From: Pseudomonadota bacterium
Lineage (GTDB): Bacteria; Pseudomonadota; Alphaproteobacteria; Rhizobiales; Hyphomicrobiaceae
Length of the DNA stretch: 64,000 nucleotides
Assembly (NCBI GenBank): GCA_018242295.1
Contig: JAFECE010000001.1
Span: forward strand, 186,001 to 250,000
Direction of reading: 5' to 3'
Part shown: piece by piece, positions 45,064-55,018 of the stretch
How positions within the stretch are numbered: position 1 is the first letter of the stretch
How the letters are laid out: each line of letters starts with the position of its first letter
Translations under genes and position numbers: made by a program
The notes under the pieces: model-generated
Seen by the model: the letters and a program-made list of their open reading frames with translations, nothing else
Databases searched by the model: none
Told to the model about the DNA's origin: nothing

Positions 45064-45170
45064 TAAGTCCTTCACCTGCCCTTCGGGCATCCTCTCCCGT
45101 CCCGGGAGAGGAAAGCTCTTCCTTCTCCCTTGGGGAGAAGGTGCCCCGAAGGGGCGGATGAGGGGCTTTT
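45064..45170. repeat. Intergenic repeat D2
   Basis: Full-length copy of the D family with hairpins CTCTCCCGTCCCGGGAGAG and CTTCTCCCTTGGGGAGAAG and the ending CGGATGAGGGGCTTTT. Lies 22 bp from copy D3 in the same orientation. Confidence 0.85.
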
Positions 45171-45191
45171 GCTGACCCTCTCGTCGCGCAT

Positions 45192-45340
45192 CAAGTCCCT
45201 CACCTGCCTATCTCGCCGAAGGCGAGCCTCCGGCTCAACCTTCAAAAGCGAGCCTCCGGCTCGACGGGCATCCTCTCCCGTTCCGGGAGAGGAAAGCTGA
45301 TCCTTCTCCCAAGGGAGAAGGTGCCCCGCAGGGGCGGATG
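45192..45340. repeat. Intergenic repeat D3, expanded and truncated
   Basis: Same family as D2, but a 50-bp segment is inserted after ACCTGCC and contains two tandem copies of GCGAGCCTCCGGCTC. The 3' end stops at GGGGCGGATG, directly at the typA stop codon, where other copies continue with AGGGGCTTTT. Confidence 0.85.
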
Positions 45341-47179
<1,839 letters not shown>

Positions 47180-47429
47180 TTTAAACCTGAAGTTATGGAG
47201 GTGCGCCGCGGGCCGTGCCACTGCAACGCAATATTGGCTCGCACGTAGCACGGCGACACGGCGCTGGGCTAGGCGGCATTGGGAAATCTAGGGTGCGGCT
47301 TATCAGTATTGAAGCGCAACGGGGCTCAATCTGGCACGGAATTTGTTCGGTATTGCTGCATCTCTGATCGGTGAGCTGGGATTGGGCGCATATTCAACCC
47401 GGTCGCTCAACCACTCCGGATCGGTGAGG

Positions 47430-48209
47430 TTAGCGGACGGCGGTCCCGTCGGCTTTGCCCAGATTTTCTTCTTCGGCCCTGAGCGTTGTCAGAAAACCGT
47501 CAATGTCGGGCCTCGGTGACGGTTCGCGCTTCAGACGCCGACGCTGATTTTCCTCGACGACGAGCGCCGACACGGCGGCGCCGGGGTTCTTCAGGCGGCG
47601 GCTCCCTGGGATCAACAGTGGATGCTGCGGCTCCTCGAGATCGAGTTCTTCAAGGAAGGTTTCGCGGAGCGCGTTGAACGCTTGCAGGATGGCGTCGCGA
47701 ACGAGCGCCTTTTTCTCGTTCGGCACTTCGGGGTTGAGGCGCGGATCGAGTGTCTGCAAAGCGCGGCGCATGTCGTGCAGCGGCGCGTATGGGTAAAGGC
47801 CGATCAGGCCATCGGTTTCGCCGGCATTGCGATAGACGATGCGCATCGTGTCGATCGTTTCGCTGATCCGGTAGTAGGCCGTCAGGTAATCGTCGGTTGC
47901 AAGATAAGGCTTCTCGCATGTCGATAGGAGAACGGATTTCGTGCGCACGATGTTGCGCCATTCCTCTTCGAGGCTTTCGACGAATTTCGAGCGTTTCTGG
48001 AAGACGTTCGACAGATAGGCAACGCCGCCCGTCGCGATGAGCAACGACATGTCGCGCATGAATTCGTAGACGTTGTTGGCGGCGGCGATGACGAAGGGCG
48101 GGAGGCCCGGCATGTCGTCGGCGAACTTCGACGCGAGCAGCAGAAGAAGGACGACGCCGAGAAGCCAGTAGAGCCGCGCCAGCGTACGGTTGACTGAGAC
48201 GCGGGTCAT
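47430..48209 (-). CDS. Membrane-anchored hypothetical protein
   Basis: 259 residues. Two membrane helices: LYWLLGVVLLLLLASKF near 13 and a segment near 48-65 (YEFMRDMSLLIATGGVAYLS). The rest is cytoplasmic and helical: FQKRSKFVESLEEEWRNIVR, then DDYLTAYYRISETIDTMRIV and a charged C-terminus. Family not recognised; it has the look of a small sensor or scaffold protein. Located between typA and the M50 protease, both on the same strand, with gaps of 250 bp and 77 bp. Confidence 0.75.
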   Translation of the reverse strand: MTRVSVNRTLARLYWLLGVVLLLLLASKFADDMPGLPPFVIAAANNVYEFMRDMSLLIATGGVAYLSNVFQKRSKFVESLEEEWRNIVRTKSVLLSTCEKPYLATDDYLTAYYRISETIDTMRIVYRNAGETDGLIGLYPYAPLHDMRRALQTLDPRLNPEVPNEKKALVRDAILQAFNALRETFLEELDLEEPQHPLLIPGSRRLKNPGAAVSALVVEENQRRRLKREPSPRPDIDGFLTTLRAEEENLGKADGTAVR

Positions 48210-48286
48210 GACAAATGGAACTCCGGCACGAGCGCTAAGCCCGAGAGATATGCCCGGAGAAGCCGGACATTTGCAAATGTCGCGTA

Positions 48287-49006
48287 CTAATTATTTTCCC
48301 CATCCCGCGGCGCCTTCAGGATCGACCAGTTGATGATCGCGATTTGAGCGCCGATCAAGAGCATCACGAGGCTGATGCGAAACCCAATATAGGCGCTCCA
48401 CAAACCGACGATGACGCCGAGGAACGCGATCGTCCGGAGGGCCGCCGCCTCGGGCAGCATTGCGCCGAGCATGTCGCGATAGATCCTGCCGCCATCGAGC
48501 GGGAAGGCCGGGAGCAGATTGAAAACGAGCATCGCAAGATTGATGCTGGTCAGTGTCCAGACCGCTTGTAATTTCCACGGGCTGCCTTCGAGCCAGGGCG
48601 CGGGGTCAATCGGGCCGAAGCGGCCGTTGAAGCCGATTTCGGGCCGGCCGAGGGCATTCCAGCACAAAAGAAAAATAAGGCCGTTGGTCAGCGGGCCGGC
48701 GAAGAGGATGATGATGTTCGCAAGTTTGGAGGGCGGCGGCTTTAGCATGCGTGCGTAGCCGTAGAACCCGCCGACGAGAATTTCACCGACGGGAACAGAG
48801 AAAAGCCGGGCGAGCGTCGCGTGTCCGAACTCGTGCAGCAGCACCGAGAGGAATACGCCCGCTACGAGGACCGAAAAAACGAGCGGCGACTGCTCTAAGG
48901 TGCCGAACAGGAATAGCGGCACGAGCGCAAACGTTATGTCGACCTTGACCGGAATTCCGGCGACGCGGAAAATTTCCAGTCTCGGCGTGTCGGCAACATA
49001 ATTCAT
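48287..49006 (-). CDS. Site-2 protease family (M50) zinc metallopeptidase
   Basis: 239-residue intramembrane protease. The zinc motif HExxH is in LLHEFGHATLARLFSV near 57, and the second motif is LLPAFPLDGGRIYRDML near 165 (NPxPxLDGG-type with the Asp ligand). Five to six membrane helices. No CBS or PDZ domain, so it belongs to the short group. Substrate unknown. Confidence 0.87.
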   Translation of the reverse strand: MNYVADTPRLEIFRVAGIPVKVDITFALVPLFLFGTLEQSPLVFSVLVAGVFLSVLLHEFGHATLARLFSVPVGEILVGGFYGYARMLKPPPSKLANIIILFAGPLTNGLIFLLCWNALGRPEIGFNGRFGPIDPAPWLEGSPWKLQAVWTLTSINLAMLVFNLLPAFPLDGGRIYRDMLGAMLPEAAALRTIAFLGVIVGLWSAYIGFRISLVMLLIGAQIAIINWSILKAPRDGENN

Positions 49007-49062
49007 CTCAGCCTGCCAAACCGCCGAGCGGAAAAATCCTTCAGACTCTTATCGCCCGGCTT

Positions 49063-49590
49063 CTACTCGGCTTGCCGGATGGCGAACTTGATCGAGTCCT
49101 TCTTAAGGTTGCTGAACTGGACGGTAAACGGTCCAGCTTCCAAATTAAAGCGAAGTGTCTTTCGGACGCCATCGCAATCGGATTTGCCGCTGTGCGCTGT
49201 TGGCCTCAGCGGCTTGCCGTTCTGGATGACGTCAATCCAGCCGGGGGATTGGAGCGTGACCTGATACAAGCCGGATGCACTGCCCGGACTCTCGAAATCG
49301 ACGATACCACCGTAGACGTCGCCTTGTGGCTTGATCCTGCCGGTCGGCGCAACGGGAAAGACCACGGCGCTCATCGGTTCGAGCGAAAGCGTCATGGCTT
49401 TTGCCGGAGGTGATGGAAGCTTCGCGCTGGACTTCAAGGCTTCGCTGTCGGACGCCTTCAGCCATTGAAGTTCCGTCTTGATCGGCCAGGGAAAGCTATC
49501 GCAGCCCCCGGTTTCGGCAGCAAAACCCGTCGTTGTCGCGGCTAACACAAGGGTGCAGACCGCGACAGGCAACAACACGCATTTTCTCAT
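49063..49590 (-). CDS. Exported hypothetical protein
   Basis: 175 residues with a signal peptide (LLPVAVCTLVLAATTTGFA). Mature region: CDSFPWPIKTELQWLKASDS, ALSLEPMSAVVFP-like segments, YQVTLQSPGWIDVIQNGKPL and CDGVRKTLRFNLEAGPFTVQ; two Cys, probable small beta-sandwich. Not recognised. The end of the downstream molbindin-like gene is 2 bp away, same strand, so these two are probably one transcript. Confidence 0.75.
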   Translation of the reverse strand: MRKCVLLPVAVCTLVLAATTTGFAAETGGCDSFPWPIKTELQWLKASDSEALKSSAKLPSPPAKAMTLSLEPMSAVVFPVAPTGRIKPQGDVYGGIVDFESPGSASGLYQVTLQSPGWIDVIQNGKPLRPTAHSGKSDCDGVRKTLRFNLEAGPFTVQFSNLKKDSIKFAIRQAE

Positions 49591-49592
49591 TA

Positions 49593-49802
49593 TCAGTTCA
49601 CCATCACCATTACGTCGGTCGCTTTGATCACGGCAGACGCTGTCATGCCTTTGACGAGACCGAGATCGTCGACCGCCTCGTTGGTGATAGACGCCGTTAC
49701 GATGGTGCCGTTCCCGACATCGATGCGGACGTGGGACGTCGTCGCGCCCTTGTGGACGTCCACGATCGTTCCCTTAATCACATTTCTTGCGCTGATTTTC
49801 AT
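49593..49802 (-). CDS. Single-domain molbindin (TOBE/Mop) protein
   Basis: 69 residues, one Mop/TOBE domain: MKISARNVIKGTIVDVHKGA, TSHVRIDVGNGTIVTASITN and VKGMTASAVIKATDVMV. Such small proteins bind molybdate or tungstate oxyanions as hexamers, buffering cytoplasmic molybdenum. No molybdate transporter is adjacent. It is upstream of the exported hypothetical by 2 bp. Confidence 0.88.
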   Translation of the reverse strand: MKISARNVIKGTIVDVHKGATTSHVRIDVGNGTIVTASITNEAVDDLGLVKGMTASAVIKATDVMVMVN

Positions 49803-49821
49803 GAAAGCTCCTCTTCATCAG

Positions 49822-49962
49822 AAATCGAACTCTCACGTTAGCAAAGAACCGGCGGCCTGGCTCGGGAAAGCCATCTGCGAACGAATAATTTTCGCCGAGC
49901 AGGTTCGTGCCGCCGATGGTTACGCGGGAATTATCGTTGAAGGCATAATGCCATCGCAGCCG
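49822..49962 (-). pseudogene. C-terminal remnant of a TonB-dependent receptor
   Basis: On the - strand, starting one base after the aguB stop, 47 codons read RLRWHYAFNDNSRVTIGGTN then LLGENYSFADGFPEPGRRFF then ANVRVRF. This is the terminal beta-hairpin and aromatic end of an outer-membrane TonB receptor. The normal stop after the final Phe is displaced by one base (TTT C TGA), so the frame continues into the molbindin gene. No upstream receptor sequence is present. A degraded scrap. Confidence 0.7.
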
Positions 49963-49963
49963 C

Positions 49964-50824
49964 TCAGATGATGCTCTTGGCGTAGAGGTCGGTCCGGCGA
50001 TCGCGGAAGAATCCCCATTCGGCACGATACGTTTCTATGAGGTCGAGATCGAAGGTATGGACGAGAACGCCTTCGTCTTCGGCACCGAATTTCTCGACGA
50101 GTTCGCCGCGGTGATCGCTGATGAAGGAGTGGCCATAGTACTTCTGCTTCACGCCGTCGTTGTCTTCCTCGCCGATGCGATTGGCTGCAACGATCGGCAC
50201 AGAGTTCGAGACGGCATGCCCTTGCATCGCGCGCTGCCATTGCAGGTGCGTGTCGAGCGAGGGATCATATGGCTCCGACCCGATTGCCGTCGGATAGAAC
50301 AATATCTCGGCGCCTTGGAGAACCATGGCGCGCGCGGTTTCCGGATACCATTGATCCCAGCAGATGCCGACGCCGATCCTGCCGTGCTTCGTGCTCCATG
50401 TTCTGAAGCCCGTGTCGCCAGGGCGGAAATAATACTTCTCCTGATAGCCGGGGCCGTCGGGGATATGGCTCTTGCGATAGACGCCGAGGATTTCGCCATC
50501 GGCGTCGGCGATGGCAATGCTGTTGTAATAGCGCGGACCGTCCTTCTCGAAGAACGAGATCGGGATGACGACCTTCAACGACTTCGCGAGGTCACGCAGC
50601 GTTAGCACTGCAGGGTGCTCCATCACCGGATGGGCGGTATGAAACCACTTCGGCTCCTGGCGCGTGCAGAAGTAGATGCCCTCGAAGAGTTCGGACGGTA
50701 GAATGACTTCCGCACCGCGTCCCGCGGCCTCGCGAATGAACGCCTCGGTCTTGGCGATGTTCTCTTTGATGTTGTGGCCGTAGGACGTTTGAATGCTGGC
50801 CACCGTGAGCGAGCGTCGCGCCAT
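49964..50824 (-). CDS. aguB: N-carbamoylputrescine amidase
   Basis: Nitrilase-family enzyme that hydrolyses N-carbamoylputrescine to putrescine, CO2 and ammonia. 286 residues. Catalytic triad regions: ILPSELFEGIYF (Glu), YRKSHIPDGPGYQEKYYFRP (Lys) and IGVGICWDQWYPETARAMVL (Cys). Directly adjacent to the aguA stop with no gap. Second step of the agmatine route to putrescine. Its C-terminus is intact despite the TonB scrap following it. Confidence 0.93.
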   Translation of the reverse strand: MARRSLTVASIQTSYGHNIKENIAKTEAFIREAAGRGAEVILPSELFEGIYFCTRQEPKWFHTAHPVMEHPAVLTLRDLAKSLKVVIPISFFEKDGPRYYNSIAIADADGEILGVYRKSHIPDGPGYQEKYYFRPGDTGFRTWSTKHGRIGVGICWDQWYPETARAMVLQGAEILFYPTAIGSEPYDPSLDTHLQWQRAMQGHAVSNSVPIVAANRIGEEDNDGVKQKYYGHSFISDHRGELVEKFGAEDEGVLVHTFDLDLIETYRAEWGFFRDRRTDLYAKSII

Positions 50825-51850
50825 CTACAGGGGCTCCTGTTGTGTGATGCAATGAAACGATCCGCCGCCGGCCGTTCCGCAGCCAAGCAAGCCACGGGAC
50901 GAAACGCCGACAACCGCGCGGGTCGGAAAAACGGCCTGCAAGGCCTGTAGCGCATCCGCTTCGGTTGCAGTTCCGTAAATCGGCACGACGACAACGTCGT
51001 TGGCGATGATGAAATTCATATGAGATGCGGGCGAGATTTCGCCAAGAGCGTTGCGGTAGAGGCCGACGCCCGGAATGCGCACGACTTCAAGCTTGCGGCC
51101 CGTCGCATCCGTCGCGCTTTCAAGACTCGCCGCAATGGCGTTCAGCGTTTCCGCGTTCGGATCGTCGGGGCCGGCAGGAGCCTGGCAGACGACACGGCCG
51201 GGCGCGATGAAACGCGCAATGTTGTCGACGTGGCCGTCGGTGTGATCGTTCTTCAGGCCTTCATCGATCCAAATGACTTTCTTCGCGCCGAAGGCCTGGC
51301 TAAGCGCCTGCTCGGCGGCTTCCTTCGTCCAGCCATTGCGATTGGGATTGAGCAGCGTCTGACGCGTGGTCAGAATCGTGCCTTCCCCGTCATGGTCGAC
51401 AGCGCCGCCTTCGAGCACAAAATCGAAACGGCGGATGTTCGTTTTCGCGAGCCCAGCGACGTCGTCGCCAACCGTTGCGTCGTCGGGAAGATCGTATTTG
51501 CCGCCCCAGCTGTTCGTCTTGAAGCGCAGGGCGACCGCGTCCTTGCCGGCGCGCGCGAAGATCGGGCCCGTGTCGCGCAGCCAGATGTCGCCGTACTTCG
51601 CCGGAATGACTTCGGCGGTGGTACCAAGCGCGGCAATGGCCGAGTTTCGCGCTTCTTCGCCATTGACGAGAAGGCGGACCTTGTTGCCGGCGATACCGAG
51701 CGCGCGAATGAGCGCCGCCACGTCGCGGCGGGGCGTCTCGAGGTCGCCGCGCCACTCGTCGGGATCGGCCGGCCATGCGGTCCAAATCGCCTTCTGAGGC
51801 GCCCATTCGGCGGGCGTCACCACCGGCGTTCCGTCCGCCGCAACCTTCAT
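50825..51850 (-). CDS. aguA: Agmatine deiminase
   Basis: Converts agmatine to N-carbamoylputrescine and ammonia. 341 residues from the ATG at 51850, chosen because GAGGACC lies five bases upstream; the open frame extends 27 codons beyond. Signatures: TPAEWAPQKAIWTAWPADPD near 16, GDIWLRDTGPIFA near 86, DHTDGHVDNIARFI near 202, and the catalytic Cys in GGGSFHCITQQEP at the C-terminus. Forms an operon with aguB; arginine decarboxylase is not in the window. Confidence 0.94.
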   Translation of the reverse strand: MKVAADGTPVVTPAEWAPQKAIWTAWPADPDEWRGDLETPRRDVAALIRALGIAGNKVRLLVNGEEARNSAIAALGTTAEVIPAKYGDIWLRDTGPIFARAGKDAVALRFKTNSWGGKYDLPDDATVGDDVAGLAKTNIRRFDFVLEGGAVDHDGEGTILTTRQTLLNPNRNGWTKEAAEQALSQAFGAKKVIWIDEGLKNDHTDGHVDNIARFIAPGRVVCQAPAGPDDPNAETLNAIAASLESATDATGRKLEVVRIPGVGLYRNALGEISPASHMNFIIANDVVVVPIYGTATEADALQALQAVFPTRAVVGVSSRGLLGCGTAGGGSFHCITQQEPL

Positions 51851-52291
51851 TCTCTGGTCCTCGCAATTTGCGTTTCTAAACGCATTCATCATCCGAGCAC
51901 GCGATGTCGGGGATCGGGACCCGGTCGTCAAGGCCGGAGATGTATCAGGGCGAAAATTGCTCAGGCCGGGCGGTCATGCAAACGATCATGACACTGGTGC
52001 GACTGCCGAAATGAGAATGAGCCCGGGGACGCGCGGCCGAAAGAGTAAATACGGCCGCGACAGATGCCGCGGGCGGGTCTTAGACGCCGGGCATCGAAGC
52101 TCGAACCAAGACGGGAACGACTGGCCGATAAACGGGCGCGTGCCGAGTTAAACGCCCTGACGCCATCGGGGCGAATCGCTCCCGCAAGAGGCATCATAGC
52201 CCATTATTCTTTAAAGTCGCTTTAAATCATCAGACTACGTCTCATTTCATCCTTCGCGAGGGGCTGTGCGACCCGAGGAAGAGACGGAGAT
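51851..52291. other. 441-bp intergenic region upstream of aguA
   Basis: No convincing gene. An Arg/Ser-rich open frame at 51961-52197 (- strand) lacks protein-like composition. An AT-rich inverted repeat TTTAAAG-TCG-CTTTAAA is at 52210-52226. The aguA promoter should be in its left half but I could not define it. Confidence 0.55.
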
Positions 52292-52510
52292 TTAAACGCG
52301 TTTCCCGAAGATCGTCGCGAACAGTCCGACGATGATCGCCGCCGGTATGACGACGAGGGCGATCGCTCCGATCGTCACGGCGAGGCCGAACATCAGAAAG
52401 GCCATGACGGCGAACAGTAAGACCGCCGCCAGGAAGATAACGATCTTGACGACCCATTCCCGCCAGCCGGTGAGTACTGTCGTCTCGCCGTTTCTCGTGA
52501 TGACGATCAT
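52292..52510 (-). CDS. Small two-helix membrane protein
   Basis: 72 residues: MIVITRNGETTVLTGWREWV leads into helix 1 (VVKIVIFLAAVLLFAVMAFL), then helix 2 (VTIGAIALVVIPAAIIVGLF), with a basic C-terminal end (ATIFGKRV). Not recognised, but the clean hydrophobic helices and the GGAG upstream (in CTGGAGGCACCC) support a real gene. A phased three-copy repeat array lies just upstream and may control it. Confidence 0.72.
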   Translation of the reverse strand: MIVITRNGETTVLTGWREWVVKIVIFLAAVLLFAVMAFLMFGLAVTIGAIALVVIPAAIIVGLFATIFGKRV

Positions 52511-52545
52511 GGGTGCCTCCAGTTCGAGCTTTCGGTTGCAGAATC

Positions 52546-52598
52546 ATCCTTTAATAGTGGACTGCGTTATTAAAGGATGTGACCCTATCCTTTAATAG
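52546..52598. promoter_or_regulatory. Three-copy ATCCTTTAATA array (operator-like)
   Basis: Copies of ATCCTTTAATA at 52546-52556, inverted at 52568-52578, and at 52587-52597, with centres 22 and 19 bp apart, close to two helical turns. The array begins 36 bp upstream of the small membrane protein start. Copies 1 and 3 extend to a 12-mer by a following G. Confidence 0.6.
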
Positions 52599-52742
52599 CG
52601 AAAACCGCGATGACAGGTGAGAAGCACGCTAGCTCCCGCGTGGGGACATTCTCTTCGACGGTGGCCCTTGGCGAGAGGGTAAGGTGCTATGTGCCGTGTC
52701 CGCTGCCTCCAGATCCGCCGCTCGATCTTGCCCGGCAGATAC

Positions 52743-52771
52743 TTGACGAAGGGACAGAGCCCCTTCGTCAA
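52743..52771 (-). terminator. Stem-loop after argG
   Basis: Perfect 11-bp stem TTGACGAAGGG / CCCTTCGTCAA with a 7-base loop, 25 bp past the argG stop. No T-run follows on the - strand, so termination may be weak or Rho-assisted. Confidence 0.55.
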
Positions 52772-52796
52772 TCCGAATAGCCATCACGTACTGTGG

Positions 52797-54032
52797 TCAG
52801 CTTGAGGTTTTGTTTCGCTGTCCAAGGGTGCGCAAGCGCAGAGCGTTGAGCTTGATGAAGCCTTCCGCGTCCTTCTGGTCGTAAGCGCCCTTGTCGTCCT
52901 CGAACGTCACGAGTGTTGGCGAATAGAGCGACTTCGTGCTTTCGCGGCCGACGACGATGACGTTGCCCTTGTAAAGCTCGAGGGTGACTTCGCCTTCGAC
53001 GTTTTCCTGGCTCTTGTCGATCAGCGCCTGCAGCATCTCGCGCTCCGGCGAGAACCAGAAGCCGTTATAGATCAGCTCGGCGTAGCGCGGCATGATCTCG
53101 TCTTTGAGATGAGCGGCGCCGCGGTCGAGTGTCAGGCTTTCGATGGCGCGGTGGGCCGCAAGCAGGATCGTACCGCCGGGGGTCTCGTAGACGCCGCGCG
53201 ATTTCATGCCGACGAAACGGTTCTCGACGAGGTCGATGCGGCCGATGCCGTTGTCGCGTCCGAGATCGTTCAGCGCTTTCAGCAGCGTTGCGGGCGAAAG
53301 TTTCTTGCCGTCGATCGAAACGGGGTCGCCCTTTACGAAGCCGATCTTGATCGTCGTCACCTTGTCGGGCGCGCTCATCGGCGAAATGGTGCGCTGGTAG
53401 ACGACCTCGGGCGGCTTCTTCGCCGGGTCTTCGAGAACTTTGCCTTCGGATGAGGAGTGCAGAAGGTTGGCGTCGACCGAGAACGGGCTCTCGCCTTCCT
53501 TGTCCTTGGCGACGGGAATCTGGTTCCTGCGGGCGAAGTCCAGAAGGTCTTCGCGGCCCTTGAATGTCCACTCGCGCCAGGGGGCGATGATCTTGATGCC
53601 GGGCTCCAGTGAATAATAGCCGAGCTCGAACCTCACCTGGTCATTGCCCTTGCCCGTTGCGCCATGGCAAACCGCGTCGGCACCGACTTTGCGGGCGATC
53701 TCGATCTGCTTCTTCGCGATCAGCGGGCGGGCGATCGACGTGCCGAGCAAATAAACGCCTTCGTAGACGGTGTTGGCGCGAAACATCGGGAAGACGAAAT
53801 CGCGGACGAATTCTTCGCGCAGGTCTTCGATGAAGATGTTTTCTTCCTTGATGCCGAGCATCAGGGCTTTCTTGCGGGCGGGCTCCAGCTCTTCGCCTTG
53901 GCCGAGATCGGCAGTGAACGTCACGACTTCGGCGCCGTAGGTCTCTTGCAGCCACTTGAGGATGATCGAAGTGTCCAATCCGCCGGAATAGGCGAGAACG
54001 ACCTTTTTCACGGACTTCGGCGCGGCGCTCAT
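52797..54032 (-). CDS. argG: Argininosuccinate synthase
   Basis: Condenses citrulline and aspartate in arginine synthesis. 411 residues. ATP pyrophosphatase motif [20 protein letters not shown] near 12, [20 protein letters not shown] near 124 and [20 protein letters not shown] near 261. The ending [14 protein letters not shown] is typical of alphaproteobacterial forms. Confidence 0.96.
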   Translation of the reverse strand: MSAAPKSVKKVVLAYSGGLDTSIILKWLQETYGAEVVTFTADLGQGEELEPARKKALMLGIKEENIFIEDLREEFVRDFVFPMFRANTVYEGVYLLGTSIARPLIAKKQIEIARKVGADAVCHGATGKGNDQVRFELGYYSLEPGIKIIAPWREWTFKGREDLLDFARRNQIPVAKDKEGESPFSVDANLLHSSSEGKVLEDPAKKPPEVVYQRTISPMSAPDKVTTIKIGFVKGDPVSIDGKKLSPATLLKALNDLGRDNGIGRIDLVENRFVGMKSRGVYETPGGTILLAAHRAIESLTLDRGAAHLKDEIMPRYAELIYNGFWFSPEREMLQALIDKSQENVEGEVTLELYKGNVIVVGRESTKSLYSPTLVTFEDDKGAYDQKDAEGFIKLNALRLRTLGQRNKTSS

Positions 54033-54184
54033 GGGAGATCTGGCTTTCGAATTTTGAATGGGTGGAAATCGCGCGGCACTATAGGGTCGGCGGCGCTGCC
54101 TGCAAGTACGGTTGATGCCATATCACGACATGTCGCAATTGGCCTTAACTCTTGTGACGGCAGGCATGACAGCGAGGAAGCGCA

Positions 54185-54793
54185 ATGAAGCCGACTGTCG
54201 TTTTCTGGTACGAGTTCGCATCGACCTACTCCTACTTGAGTGCGATGCGCATCGAGGCGACGGCCGCCGAGGCCGATGTGGTCATCGATTGGAAGCCATT
54301 TCTGCTCGGGCCGATTTTCAAATCGCAGGGTTGGGATACCTCGCCTTTCAACATTTATCCGGCGAAGGGCCGTTATATGGTGCGCGACATCGAACGAACG
54401 GCGTCGGCGCGAGGACTTCCCTTCCGGATGCCGTCGTCGTTTCCCGCCAATGGTTTGAAAGCCGCGCGCCTCGCGATCGCGGCGCGAAGCCAGGGCGCGG
54501 ACGCAGCCTTCAGCCGTGCGGTTTTCGCGGCGGAGTTCGGCAAAGGCTTAGACATTTCCGATGACGCCGTATTGACGGATTGCCTGACGACAGCCGGTCT
54601 CGACGCGGATGACGTTCGCCGGCTCAGCACGGACTTGGCCGTCAAGTCAGAGTTGCGCGCAAATACGGAGGAGGCGCAGGCGCTCGGGGTATTCGGTGCA
54701 CCGAGCTTCAGCACGCAGGACGGCGAACTGTTCTGGGGAGACGATCGGCTGGAGCAGGCTTTGGCGTGGGCGCGAAAGCGAGCGCCCAGTTGA
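54185..54793 (+). CDS. DsbA-like 2-hydroxychromene-2-carboxylate isomerase family
   Basis: 202 residues of the DsbA-like thioredoxin superfamily, glutathione-dependent isomerase type. FWYEFASTYSYLSAMRIEAT replaces the DsbA CxxC with a Ser-containing site; GPIFKSQGWDTSPFNIYPAK and LGVFGAPSFSTQDGELFWGD near 176 are family marks. The substrate need not be a chromene; many genomes carry it without naphthalene genes. Divergent from argG. Confidence 0.83.
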   Translation: MKPTVVFWYEFASTYSYLSAMRIEATAAEADVVIDWKPFLLGPIFKSQGWDTSPFNIYPAKGRYMVRDIERTASARGLPFRMPSSFPANGLKAARLAIAARSQGADAAFSRAVFAAEFGKGLDISDDAVLTDCLTTAGLDADDVRRLSTDLAVKSELRANTEEAQALGVFGAPSFSTQDGELFWGDDRLEQALAWARKRAPS

Positions 54794-55018
54794 AGGCGAG
54801 TGGATTTTCAAAGGCTTCGAAGGCGATCCGCGGCCTGATCCGCGTACACTCTTTTCCGCCATTTGTGGCCCAAATGCCGCGTATTAACCGTATTAACCGT
54901 TTCCGTGCCGCACCAAACTCATGAACATAAAAAAGGCATCGCAGGAGTGTTTGCGGTATTTCGGACCCGCATCAGTTGATACAAGCCTGGGAACTTATCT
55001 CATCGGGGGAGAGCGGCC

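Larger units (their letters stand above)
44904..45340. other. 437-bp intergenic region filled by repeats D2 and D3
   Basis: The first 150 bp hold the helicase promoter region and an open frame from 44981 whose first 28 residues are highly charged (HDENRPDEDKSKEAQEVKFS and on), while residues 29-64 are encoded by repeat D2. I do not annotate it as a gene. The rest is repeats D2 and D3. Confidence 0.6.

Noticed and set aside
51020-51991. 323-residue open frame on the + strand opposite aguA
   Set aside because: Antisense shadow of agmatine deiminase, Arg-rich and without motifs.
51961-52197. 78-residue frame (- strand) upstream of aguA
   Set aside because: Arg/Ser-rich, no ribosome-binding site, no recognisable features.
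54881-54900. TTAACCGTATTAACC as a CtrA-binding site
   Set aside because: The two TTAA halves are 5 bp apart, whereas CtrA sites need 7; it is a short tandem duplication of GTATTAACC.
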